A stretch of DNA of 64,000 bases from Dyadobacter sp. 50-39 (GTDB lineage: Bacteria; Bacteroidota; Bacteroidia; Cytophagales; Spirosomataceae): NCBI GenBank assembly GCA_001898145.1, contig MKSR01000047.1:248001-312000 (forward strand), written 5' to 3'. Of the stretch, positions 1 through 7,713 are shown piece after piece. The position numbers were made by a program, and so were the translations under genes. Numbering within the stretch: position 1 is the first letter of the stretch; each line of letters starts with the position of its first letter. The notes below the pieces were generated by a model. The model did no database searches. It saw only the letters and a list, made by a program, of their open reading frames with translations, and was not told the origin of the DNA.

Positions 1-905
1 CCATCCGTTTCAGTGAGGGGGCGGCGATGATAGACAATGTACCACTGATCCTTACCTGGCACCTGAATTACCGAATGATGCCCGGCGCCTGTTGCAACTT
101 GAGGATCCTGTTGCAGGATTTTACCTACCCGCTCAAAGGGGCCGAAAGGTGAATCGGCTATCGCGTAGGCAACCGAGTAGTTAGGGCCTGTCCAGCCGCC
201 TTCTGACCACATGAAGTAATATTTACCGTTGCGGATAAACATAAAGGGGCCTTCGACATAGCCTTCTGGTGTGATCTCACGAAACGTTTTACCATCCTCG
301 AACGGAATAAAGCCTGTGAAGTCGCTTTTCAGCTTGGCTACATTGCAATGCCGCCAGCCGCCATAAAAAAGGTAGTATTGCCCGTCTTTGTCTTTGAAAA
401 CAAACTGGTCGATCGGCTGCGCTCCATTGTGAAACTTATCGATTAGCGGCTTACCCAGATAATCCTTGAACGGTCCTTCGGGACGGTCGGCGATGGCAAC
501 GCCGATGCCACCCGTTTCATTGTCGTTCTGAATGTCGTTTGCTCCAAAAAACAGGTAGTATTTTTTATCTTTTTCGATGATTGACGGCGCCCACATGGCT
601 CTTTTGGCCCATTTTACGGCGGAGGTATCTATAATATTAGGATGTTTGTCCCAGGTTACCAGGTCTTTGGACGAAAACGCGTCCATATGCACCTGTTTGT
701 TGTAAGGCGCCGAGAATGTGGGGTAAATCCAGAAAGTTTTGTTAAAAATAATTCCCTCTGGGTCGGCATACCACCCTGGAAACACTGGATTTCCGGACGT
801 GGGGCCTGCTTGGGCAGCGGTTTTTATTTTGGGATGAGCGGTTGATTGTGCTAAGGCGTAGTAACAACAAAAATTGAGAAGTGTTAAGGCGAGCAATTTT
901 TTCAT
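1..905 (-). CDS. Secreted glycoside hydrolase family 43 protein, 3' end outside the window
   Basis: Reading leftwards from an ATG at 905, the frame stays open for 301 codons to the window edge, so the C-terminus is missing. It starts with a signal peptide (MKKLLALTLLNFCCYYALAQ). The GH43 five-blade propeller signatures follow in order: WYADPEG near residue 45 holds the catalytic base Asp, WAPSIIEKDKKYYLFF starts a blade, PIDQFVF carries the pKa-modulating Asp, and YVEGPFMF carries the catalytic acid Glu. The visible end, WYIVYHRR, is also typical of GH43. The family acts on arabinan, xylan and related side chains as exo-arabinofuranosidase or xylosidase. The subfamily, and so the substrate, cannot be set from this part. 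The product probably works in the periplasm or at the cell surface in polysaccharide use. No SusC/SusD pair is visible in this window. Confidence 0.9.
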   Translation of the reverse strand, partial: MKKLLALTLLNFCCYYALAQSTAHPKIKTAAQAGPTSGNPVFPGWYADPEGIIFNKTFWIYPTFSAPYNKQVHMDAFSSKDLVTWDKHPNIIDTSAVKWAKRAMWAPSIIEKDKKYYLFFGANDIQNDNETGGIGVAIADRPEGPFKDYLGKPLIDKFHNGAQPIDQFVFKDKDGQYYLFYGGWRHCNVAKLKSDFTGFIPFEDGKTFREITPEGYVEGPFMFIRNGKYYFMWSEGGWTGPNYSVAYAIADSPFGPFERVGKILQQDPQVATGAGHHSVIQVPGKDQWYIVYHRRPLTETD

Positions 906-962
906 GATAAAAGTTTCGGTAATGAGCAATGTAACCGCTGCAAGTTCCAAATTTTTGTTCAA

Positions 963-2120
963 TTAGTAAACTTCACCGGCTCCGCCTCCACCGAATGCGC
1001 CACCTCCGAATTCGACTCCGGGACCCGCGAGCCCGTTATCTGCCGGAGAAGCGCCAAGTTCGTGGGCCGCGATGACGGCTTGCAGGTGTTCAAGGCTGTT
1101 TCTGCGGCTTTGCTCGTCGGAAATACCATGTTTGGGCGTGTGCAAATATTTGATGACCAAAATAGAGACCGTAATCATCAAAACGCCAGCCAGGACAAGC
1201 TCCTGTGAGGCGCTCAGCATACTGAAATAATTTACATAGGTGTAGCACGAAAAGGCGAATGCCAGAAGGCCGGTGATGGAAAGGATACGGTCTGACTTTT
1301 TCAGGCCCATCACTATATAGCACAAGGGTATACCCAATGTGAAAAAGTAGAACAGGGGCGCAAATGCGATCTGTGGAGCTACCGCGACATTCAGGCCGCT
1401 GATCAAAGCATTCAGTTCCCTGACCACCAGGTAGTTTCCTCCAAGGTAGAGCGCGGCAAGGGATAAGACTTCCAGAATTTGACGGCATTGGAGGTAATAA
1501 ATGTCTTTGCTGCTGCGTGCCAGTCCATAAATCACCGCCGACAGGGCCATTACTGCGAAGGGCAGAAGTGCTTTGCCCAGCGGAAATTTCATCATCAATT
1601 CCGCTACGATGGTAAACAGCAAACCGAAAATGGCGATCGGCCCCAGCAAGTCGGCATATCGCAGCGTGGCGGGAATGATCACTGCAAGTGCAATCAGCCA
1701 ATATGCCCAAAGCGGTGCGTGCTCAAAAAGCAGGAATACCGGCACCATCGCCGCGGTGACGGCAGCATAGAGCAATGCATTGTCGACGCCGGAGTGGAAC
1801 AGGCTCTTGGTTTTAATCAAGTATTCCAAAAAGAACAGGAAACAGGCGCAGCAGATCAGGCTCAATGCCGAAAAGCCAATTTCTGAGCTTGTGTCGTAGA
1901 TAAACAAGGAAAGAAAGCCGACAAAGAAGCAGGTCGCGACCACTGCGAAACAGAACAGACCAATCTTGACAAATATGCCAGGTCGATAAAATTTTTCGGG
2001 GAACAGCTCCTTTACTTGCGCCTGCTGTTCGGCAGTGAGCAGGTTCCTGGACTTCCATTCGGTAGCCTGACGCTGAACATATAGGTTTTCGACCCAGGTA
2101 TGATTATATGCTTTTTTCAT
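963..2120 (-). CDS. Polytopic membrane protein with glycine-rich tail, paired with a DUF2157 protein
   Basis: This 385-residue protein has a soluble N-terminal stretch of about 50 residues followed by roughly ten hydrophobic segments up to about residue 330. The cytoplasmic-looking tail ends in the Gly-rich motif FGGGAFGGGGAGEVY. Its ATG overlaps the stop codon of the upstream gene (ATGA at 2117-2120), which suggests translational coupling. The N-terminus (RNLLTAEQQAQVKELFPE) resembles the short helical region before the membrane part of DUF2157-type proteins, so the pair may be diverged relatives acting together; that is an inference. A similar Gly-rich ending is common in TPM-domain/DUF2207 membrane proteins. 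No enzymatic motif is visible and the function is unknown. Confidence 0.75.
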   Translation of the reverse strand: MKKAYNHTWVENLYVQRQATEWKSRNLLTAEQQAQVKELFPEKFYRPGIFVKIGLFCFAVVATCFFVGFLSLFIYDTSSEIGFSALSLICCACFLFFLEYLIKTKSLFHSGVDNALLYAAVTAAMVPVFLLFEHAPLWAYWLIALAVIIPATLRYADLLGPIAIFGLLFTIVAELMMKFPLGKALLPFAVMALSAVIYGLARSSKDIYYLQCRQILEVLSLAALYLGGNYLVVRELNALISGLNVAVAPQIAFAPLFYFFTLGIPLCYIVMGLKKSDRILSITGLLAFAFSCYTYVNYFSMLSASQELVLAGVLMITVSILVIKYLHTPKHGISDEQSRRNSLEHLQAVIAAHELGASPADNGLAGPGVEFGGGAFGGGGAGEVY

Positions 2121-3085
2121 TTTTTAATCCCCAGGAATTTTTTAAAGTTCAACAGAAAGTAGATGACGCCGACGCTTGAAAAAAGAAAATAGAAAATCCC
2201 GAGTCCCAATGCAGCGTCGATTCCCAGGCTAGTGAAAATGCAGTAGGTGATAATCGCGTAGCCATAGACGGTGCCCATCAGCAGAAACAGGAGCGATTGC
2301 GCGTGCCTTGCCCGGTAGACAAAAAAGGCGCAGAGCCCGGCTCCGATAAAGAAATACAGTACTTTGGCTGTTTCGCTAAACAGGCCGATTTGCGCAGCGA
2401 TGCAGGCCAGGTTACCGCCCATCAGCATATAGGTGAATGCGAAATGCTTTTTGATGTTCCGCTCTTCTGATATCCATCCGACTGCTGTGAGCACGCAGCC
2501 AAGGGCAATCGCGGGAAAAATTAGTTTGCCGTCCGAAAAGTCGTTTTCAGCTATCACCGAAAGCGGAGCAATGGTTAACCCCAGCCACGAGGCGAGCCCT
2601 GTTATAGCCATCGACAATGCACCTCGGTGATCGAAACGGTAGGCGCACACAAAAAAAACGATCGTAGGAATCATTACTGCCAGCCCGTACCGCGGGCCGA
2701 ACAGGTTGTATTGATATTGCAGATAGCCTTCCAGTGCTAAGAATGTCGAACAGCCTAGTAGCAGTATGTAGTCAACGAGCTTATTGGGATTTTCAACCCG
2801 CTCATTTGCGTACGGAAGGCTGTTTTTGTAGGTGTAGTAAAAGCAAGCTGCGGTAATCAGCGCAATAACGGCAATGACGGCCTGATGACCGATCGTGTCG
2901 ATGTTTTCGTAGATGAGAATACCCGCGCCGGAACTGAATAGTAAAATGCCCAGGTACAGCACCGAACGAAGCTCCCAGTGGATTGAAAAGGCTTTTTCGT
3001 TTTCAAATGAAACTATCGAATCTGCCTGCTGGTCGGAAATAATTCCCTTGCTTGTCAGGGCATTAAGGATGGATTTTGTGGTCAT
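2117..3085 (-). CDS. DUF2157 domain membrane protein
   Basis: I chose the ATG at 3085 (MTTKSILNALTSKGII) over one 33 bases upstream, because the added residues (MLTLLSLVSTS) would place an unrelated hydrophobic stretch before the normal DUF2157 start. The protein has 322 residues. A short helical N-terminal domain (SKGIISDQQADSIVSFE) leads into about ten membrane-spanning segments from residue 45 on. DUF2157 proteins are integral membrane proteins of unknown function. The gene overlaps the next one by four bases, so the two form an operon read leftwards. Confidence 0.8.
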   Translation of the reverse strand: MTTKSILNALTSKGIISDQQADSIVSFENEKAFSIHWELRSVLYLGILLFSSGAGILIYENIDTIGHQAVIAVIALITAACFYYTYKNSLPYANERVENPNKLVDYILLLGCSTFLALEGYLQYQYNLFGPRYGLAVMIPTIVFFVCAYRFDHRGALSMAITGLASWLGLTIAPLSVIAENDFSDGKLIFPAIALGCVLTAVGWISEERNIKKHFAFTYMLMGGNLACIAAQIGLFSETAKVLYFFIGAGLCAFFVYRARHAQSLLFLLMGTVYGYAIITYCIFTSLGIDAALGLGIFYFLFSSVGVIYFLLNFKKFLGIKK

Positions 3086-3193
3086 GGAAGTTGAGACGAG
3101 GGATAGTAAAGTTAACAAACTTTACCAGGAACGCTGCTCGGCTCCGCTTGCTGAATTATTTAAAGGGGCCACCAAATATCTAACGGTACAATA

Positions 3194-3979
3194 TCAGAAA
3201 CGAAGCGTGAAATCTTCCTTGGCTTGTTCACTACGGAAGAATACAAGCCCGATCCAGAACAGGTCTACGGTCACTGTTACCTGCGGATGCGCTTTGATGT
3301 GTTGCCATGCCTTTGTCATTCCCTCCGACCAGTAGAGGTCATCAAAAATAAAAAGTGAGCCGTTGTGAATATGGGGCAGGCATTGCTCGAAGTAACGAAC
3401 GGTGGGCTCGTAGCGATGGTTGGCGTCGAAATAGGCGAAGTCGATGGGTTTGTCAAGCGCTGCCAGGCGCTTGGGAAGCGTTTCATCAATATTACCCAGC
3501 ACAACTTCGATGTTGCCGGCATGCTGACCGCGGAAGTGCGCTTGCGCTTTGGCAGCCGTTTGCGGGCAGCCTTCAAAGGTGATCAGCTGCGCATCCGGCT
3601 TCGCTTTTGACATATATAATGTGGTCAACCCCAGCGAGGTACCTAATTCCAGAATCGTAGCAGGCTGGAAGCGCCGGATGAGCCGGTAGAAGAGCCTTCC
3701 GAATTTGGCAGGCTTCTCCGCGTTTTTTGCGATCGTTTTAATGCTTCGCAGATTCGATTTGTTCACCCGCGAGCCCGCGCCCAGGTCGAGTATTTCAATT
3801 TGTTCGTCGGAACGCAGCAAATCGCGGCGCAATGACCGGATGGCTTCATACTCCGGATTGTCGTCCTTTTGGACGGCTATCACATTGTTATAAAGCTCGA
3901 ACAGGAAAGGGGAATGAATGGAATGCTCGTTTCCCGAGCGCAAAAGGTACTTGATATAGGCAGCAATCAATGCAGTCAA
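3194..3979 (-). CDS. Class I SAM-dependent methyltransferase (O-methyltransferase-like)
   Basis: The protein has 261 residues. The SAM-binding motif I is ATILELGTSLGLTTLYM near residue 110, followed by an acidic strand end (LITFEG) and FAYFDANHRYEPT, which matches motif IV of the catechol O-methyltransferase-like group. FIFDDLYWSEGM is the post-motif strand. The N-terminal 90 residues (HSIHSPFLFELYN) form an added helical region. The acceptor is unknown. It stands alone on the minus strand between the DUF2157 pair and apaG, with a 32-base gap to apaG, so co-transcription with apaG is possible. Confidence 0.82.
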   Translation of the reverse strand: MTALIAAYIKYLLRSGNEHSIHSPFLFELYNNVIAVQKDDNPEYEAIRSLRRDLLRSDEQIEILDLGAGSRVNKSNLRSIKTIAKNAEKPAKFGRLFYRLIRRFQPATILELGTSLGLTTLYMSKAKPDAQLITFEGCPQTAAKAQAHFRGQHAGNIEVVLGNIDETLPKRLAALDKPIDFAYFDANHRYEPTVRYFEQCLPHIHNGSLFIFDDLYWSEGMTKAWQHIKAHPQVTVTVDLFWIGLVFFRSEQAKEDFTLRF

Positions 3980-4011
3980 ATTTTTAAATAGGCCGTTGCA
4001 GGGCCGGTGAT

Positions 4012-4398
4012 TCAGTTGAGGCGGTATGGCGCCACGAGTGAGAAAGCAGGAATTACCACGCGGAACTGGCGACCGTCCAAGACCCGCTCCATCAGGTAAG
4101 TACCGGCCATTTTGCCCATGTCGGTGCGCAGGTTACAACCCGACACATAATCATGCACATCACCGGGTTCGAGCACCGGTTGCAGCCCCACTATGCCTGC
4201 GCCTTCTACTTCGCGTACGGTTCCGTTGGCGTCGTAAATCAGCCAATGCCTTCTCAGCAGCTTCACGGTATGCTCGCTATGGTTTTCAATCAGAATCTTG
4301 TAGGTGAACACAAAATGATCCTGACCCGGATTGGAGTAATCAGGCTGATATTCCGTCAAAACGGTGACTTTGACACCATCTGTAACTTTGGAAACCAT
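4012..4398 (-). CDS. apaG: ApaG domain protein
   Basis: The start at 4398 (MVSKVTDGVKVTV) gives 128 residues, the usual ApaG length. An ATG 69 bases upstream would add a tail not found in the family. The beta-sandwich signatures are present: FVFTYKILIENHSEHTVKLLRRHWLIYD, with the conserved RRHW, then GIVGLQPVLEPGDVHDYVSGC and GKMAGTYLM. ApaG is linked to Co2+/Mg2+ resistance and Ap4A metabolism in enterobacteria; its biochemical role is not settled. It is transcribed divergently from ung across a 151-base intergenic region that holds a perfect inverted repeat. Confidence 0.93.
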   Translation of the reverse strand: MVSKVTDGVKVTVLTEYQPDYSNPGQDHFVFTYKILIENHSEHTVKLLRRHWLIYDANGTVREVEGAGIVGLQPVLEPGDVHDYVSGCNLRTDMGKMAGTYLMERVLDGRQFRVVIPAFSLVAPYRLN

Positions 4399-4497
4399 AT
4401 CGATCGAGGGTGTTGGAAAAAATTGAGACTGGCCAAACAGGTGCTGAAATACGGGCCTGCACCTCACTTTTAACGAAAATAGTAATCAATTGGTGAT

Positions 4498-4530
4498 AAA
4501 ACCAAATCAAAAAACACATAATTTGGTTTT
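4498..4530. repeat. Perfect 10-bp inverted repeat between apaG and ung
   Basis: AAAACCAAAT (4498-4507) and ATTTGGTTTT (4521-4530) are exact inverted copies around a 13-base A-rich spacer. The repeat lies 20 bases before the ung start codon and 100 bases upstream of apaG. It could be an operator for a dimeric repressor or a hairpin in the ung leader. It lacks a GC-rich stem, so a terminator is unlikely. Confidence 0.5.
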
Positions 4531-4549
4531 CGAAAACAAATTCAACAGC

Positions 4550-5215
4550 ATGGATGTAAAAATTGAGCAGTCGTGGAAAGAGCGGCTGGCACCCGAGTTC
4601 GAGAAACCTTATTTTGGGGCGCTCACCGCTTATGTAAGAGAAGAATACCAGACCAAACAGATCTTTCCGCCTGCCAAACAGATATTTAACGCATTTAATT
4701 ATTGCAGCTTCGACGAGTGCAAAGTGGTTATTCTCGGCCAGGATCCTTATCACGGCCTTGGGCAGGCCCATGGCCTTTGCTTTTCAGTGAATGACGGCGT
4801 GAGGATGCCTCCTTCCCTGATCAACATCTTTAAGGAAATTCAGCAGGACCTGGGTAAACCTTTTCCGCAATCAGGCAATTTGGAACGCTGGGCCAAACAG
4901 GGAGTGCTGCTTTTGAATGCAACCCTGACCGTCCAGGCCGGGGCAGCCGGCTCGCATCAGGGAAAAGGCTGGGAACAGTTTACCGATGCGGTGATCAAAT
5001 CAGTTTCTGATGAAAAAAGTAATGTGGTCTTTATGCTGTGGGGCAAGTATGCACAGGATAAGGGCGCGGTAATCGACGCTTCGAAACACTGTGTGCTAAA
5101 AGCCAGGCATCCCTCGCCGATGTCGGCCAATGGCGGAGGCTGGTTTGGTACAAAGCATTTCAGCAAGGCAAACCAGTACCTGGAAAGCAAGGGACTAGAT
5201 CCCATCAATTGGTAG
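4550..5215 (+). CDS. ung: Uracil-DNA glycosylase, family 1
   Basis: The enzyme removes uracil from DNA in base excision repair. I chose the ATG at 4550 (MDVKIEQSWKERL) rather than one 60 bases upstream, which gives 221 residues, the normal family-1 length. All signatures are present: the water-activating motif VVILGQDPYHG, the aromatic uracil pocket in GLCFSV, LLLNATLTV, and the minor-groove loop HPSPMSA. The last has Met where most enzymes have Leu. A perfect bidirectional terminator lies directly downstream. Confidence 0.97.
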   Translation: MDVKIEQSWKERLAPEFEKPYFGALTAYVREEYQTKQIFPPAKQIFNAFNYCSFDECKVVILGQDPYHGLGQAHGLCFSVNDGVRMPPSLINIFKEIQQDLGKPFPQSGNLERWAKQGVLLLNATLTVQAGAAGSHQGKGWEQFTDAVIKSVSDEKSNVVFMLWGKYAQDKGAVIDASKHCVLKARHPSPMSANGGGWFGTKHFSKANQYLESKGLDPINW

Positions 5216-5230
5216 TAGTCAGATAAAAAA

Positions 5231-5253
5231 GAGAGCCGGGATGCCCGGCTCTC
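5231..5253. terminator. Bidirectional intrinsic terminator between ung and the Dabb gene
   Basis: A perfect 10-bp stem GAGAGCCGGG/CCCGGCTCTC with an ATG loop, flanked by AAAAAA on the left and CTTTAAG on the right. It lies between two convergent genes and can serve both strands. Confidence 0.9.
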
Positions 5254-5285
5254 TTTAAGATTTTCACTCCTATTACTATTATTAA

Positions 5286-5690
5286 TTACTTCTCGATGTT
5301 GGAATTCATCTCCAACACGTTGTCCCAATGAGCTTCGTTGGCTTTAACGAATGCATTTCTGTCGGCATTCAGCGTATACTCCTGGGCAGCTTCTTTGGTT
5401 CTGAAAGTCAGGTAGTGAATTACGTCAAATTCCTCACTACTGTTTTCCGACTTCTGCACATGTCCGGCCGAGTAGGCAACGACATCTTTTACTGCTTTTT
5501 TCATTGTCGCAAAATCGCGCAGGTGTTTTTCCACTTCCTGTGAAGTGGTGCCGGGTTTAAACTTGATACAAACCACTCGCTGAATCTCGGCAGGCTTGTG
5601 TGGTACATAAGCACCGTAAATGATCAGCATGAATACACAAAGCGCGAAAACGGGGACTAAATATCCTAATGTTTTATTTCTGGTTCTCAT
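5286..5690 (-). CDS. Membrane-anchored Dabb (stress-responsive alpha/beta barrel) protein
   Basis: The ATG at 5690 (MRTRNKTLGYLVPVFALC) gives 134 residues; an ATG 24 bases upstream is less likely. A signal anchor spans residues 9-27. The Dabb ferredoxin-like domain follows: RVVCIKFKPGTTSQEVEKHL, then DVVAYSAGHVQK and DVIHYLTFRTKEAAQEY. These dimeric domains occur in stress proteins and some polyketide cyclases; the ligand here is unknown. A Bacteroidota -7 element (TACCTTTG on the minus strand, 5741-5734) lies 44 bases upstream of the start, though I see no well-placed -33 element. Confidence 0.85.
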   Translation of the reverse strand: MRTRNKTLGYLVPVFALCVFMLIIYGAYVPHKPAEIQRVVCIKFKPGTTSQEVEKHLRDFATMKKAVKDVVAYSAGHVQKSENSSEEFDVIHYLTFRTKEAAQEYTLNADRNAFVKANEAHWDNVLEMNSNIEK

Positions 5691-6036
5691 TGTAGCAAAA
5701 TTCAATAAATGCAATTATCTAATTCTCTTGCTACAAAGGTAAAACTTAATTTTATTATTGTATTATTTGGATATTAAATATAAATAATTTTGAAAATTTA
5801 ATATTTAAGAAAAGAAACATGCCGCGAAAATCTACTTTCCGAAAGATTATTCTGAGGATAAATTTTTGCAAAACTTTCCAACCAGTCTGTACATCAGCGG
5901 GCTAGGTAAGCTGTTTAGCCATAAAAACTGACCGTAGGGAAAAAGCAAGTTTTAAAAAACGGCATTTTTGTTACCTTTTTTGCAAACAGCGTCTTAATAG
6001 GTGTAAAATCTTCAAGAAACACCTTCCAAATATTGT
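5691..6036. other. AT-rich intergenic region between divergent genes
   Basis: 346 bases without a convincing gene. The left part holds the -7 element of the Dabb gene (5734-5741). The rest is strongly A+T-rich with short poly-A and poly-T runs and only weak hairpins such as GGCTA/TAGCC near 5899. It presumably carries the promoter of the rightward S1/P1-like gene, but no clean TTG-N19-TAnnTTTG pair is visible. Confidence 0.5.
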
Positions 6037-7068
6037 ATGGCGCTGTTTGTTCTCTCAACGCTAAAAAAGATCGAAAAAAATCGATTTTTTTTCAAAAAAG
6101 CCTTGAAATTCAGCCTGCTCGCGGCACTTTTGCTCACTGAGACTGCGTCAAAAGCGAATTGGGGCTTCTGGGCCCATAGGCAGATCAACCGGCTGGCGAT
6201 TTTCAGACTGCCCGTTCAAATGCAGGTATTCTATAAAAAGTACATGGATTACCTGTCGGAGAATGCAGTCAATCCCGACAGGCGGCGCTATGCGGTGATC
6301 GGAGAGGCCGAGCGGCACTTTATTGATCTGGATGCTTATGGCGACAGCGCATTGTCTGCCCTGCCACCGAATTGGCAGGCTGCCGTGAGTAAAATGGGAG
6401 AGGACAGTTTGCGTAAACATGGGATCGTACCCTGGCACATTCAACTGGCGGCTTTGCAGCTCACAACCGCGTTTAAAGACAAGAGCGCGTCACGTATCCT
6501 GTGTATTTCAGCCGACCTTGGCCACTACATTGCAGACGCCCACGTACCGCTGCACACTACGCGCAACTACAACGGCCAGCTCACAGGCCAGGATGGCATT
6601 CACGGCCTTTGGGAATCGCGTTTGCCGGAGCTTTTTGGCCGGAATTATGATTTGTGGCTAGGGAAGGTAAGTTACAGAAACGACATCGCAGCCGACGTAT
6701 GGAAAGCTGTCGAACAGTCCCATGTGGCGATGGATTCGGTGCTCCTATTTGAAAGGCAACTATCCGCAGGATTTAAAGCCGATAAAAAGTACAGCTTTGA
6801 GCTTCGCAATAATGTGCTCACCCGAATGCATAGCCGGGAGTTTTCAGAGCGATACCACCGGATGCTGAATGGCCAGGTTGAGCGGCGCATGCGTGCTTCG
6901 GTGTAGATGGTAGGCGACATTTGGTACACGTGCTGGGTAAATGCAGGCCAGCCTGATCTGCATCAGCTGGTAAATGACGGGCCGGAAATGGCGGCGGACA
7001 CAATAGGGAGCAGCCGGCAGAGTTGGTTTAAACGGCTGCTCAGAGTGAGGCCCGAATCGGATGAATAG
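6037..7068 (+). pseudogene. Zinc-dependent S1/P1 nuclease / phospholipase C-like gene interrupted by an in-frame amber codon
   Basis: The first open frame (289 codons, 6037-6906) starts with a hydrophobic signal region (FSLLAALLLTETASKA) followed by NWGFWAHRQINRLAIF, the Trp/His zinc-binding start of this family. Further zinc ligands appear in RHFIDLDAYG, LGHYIADAHVPLHTT and GIHGLWESRL. At 6904-6906 a TAG ends it, but the same frame continues without a gap for 53 codons to a TAG at 7066-7068. The continuation (MVGDIWYTCWVNAGQPDL) matches the C-terminal helix expected in relatives. One base change, for example from AAG or CAG, explains the break. The truncated product keeps all visible zinc ligands and may still fold. 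A sequencing error is the alternative. Confidence 0.8.
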
Positions 7069-7089
7069 CTCCTGGCGTACGATCCCCGA

Positions 7090-7644
7090 TTAAAACGGCC
7101 GGTTTAACTGCTGCCCAGTCCCGTTGTCCAATCCGGAGATAAGTACCTTCGCGGTAACCAGAAGCTGACCCACATGTCGCTGCGTGTGCTCTGCTGCATG
7201 GAACAGCAGGCCTAAATGCGTGGAAGGAACCATCGCACGACCCACATAGCGTATCTCCGTCAATGTGTCGGGATTGGTTTTGCGCAGCTGCTCTAAGGCA
7301 GTTTCCAGCTGTTGATTAAACTGATCCAGCAAGTCATTATAGGTGCAATGCTCAAATGGCTCTTTATCTTCACTTTTTAGGAATGCCATCTGACTTTCGC
7401 TCAGCGACTCCTCCCGAGCGTAGCTGAACAATCGGTCGAGCACGCCGGCCAGGTGGTTCAAATGAAAACCGACCGAAGCCACGTTAGCCGGTTTTTGCCA
7501 AAGGAGTCTGGTTGGGAACGTGTTGCTGAAAATACCGAGCTCTTCGCGCGCCTGCAACAACGCATGCGCGACGGGTTGAAGCAGGTCGGGTATTCCGGGA
7601 AGCGGCCCGCGCAGCCATACTTCGAGTTGTTCTCTGTTTTGCAT
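7090..7644 (-). CDS. DinB-fold protein
   Basis: The protein has 184 residues. It shows the four-helix DinB/YfiT layout with His residues that would bind a divalent metal: one pair in GFHLNHLAGVLDRL on helix 2 and HAAEHTQRHVGQLL on the last helix. DinB-superfamily members include thiol transferases (bacillithiol, mycothiol) and many proteins without an assigned function. No thiol-pathway genes are nearby, so I leave the role open. It stands alone on the minus strand, converging with the interrupted S1/P1-like gene. Confidence 0.85.
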   Translation of the reverse strand: MQNREQLEVWLRGPLPGIPDLLQPVAHALLQAREELGIFSNTFPTRLLWQKPANVASVGFHLNHLAGVLDRLFSYAREESLSESQMAFLKSEDKEPFEHCTYNDLLDQFNQQLETALEQLRKTNPDTLTEIRYVGRAMVPSTHLGLLFHAAEHTQRHVGQLLVTAKVLISGLDNGTGQQLNRPF

Positions 7645-7660
7645 GTCTGAAAATAAACGA

Positions 7661-7688
7661 AAAAGGGACCTTTTTACAAGTCCCTTTT
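7661..7688 (-). terminator. Intrinsic terminator downstream of the DEAD-box helicase
   Basis: Stem AAAAGGGAC (7661-7669) / GTCCCTTTT (7680-7688) with a 10-base loop, followed on the minus strand by a short T run and CGTTTA. It lies 26 bases after the helicase stop codon and just before the DinB gene start. Confidence 0.75.
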
Positions 7689-7713
7689 CGCACTAATCAA
7701 TTGTTGTCAGAAT

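Noticed and set aside
963-2120. Open frame of 206 codons nested in the same strand (1090-1710)
   Set aside because: It is Cys/Arg/His-rich and unlike a natural protein, while the main frame has clear membrane segments.
5766-5792. TTTG and TAATTTTG upstream of the S1/P1-like gene as a promoter
   Set aside because: The spacing is only 15 bases, shorter than the 19-21 expected, and it lies about 245 bases before the gene.
6904-6906. TAG read as pyrrolysine or as a suppressed codon
   Set aside because: No pyl genes are seen and the phylum does not use UAG as sense; a point mutation or sequencing error is simpler.
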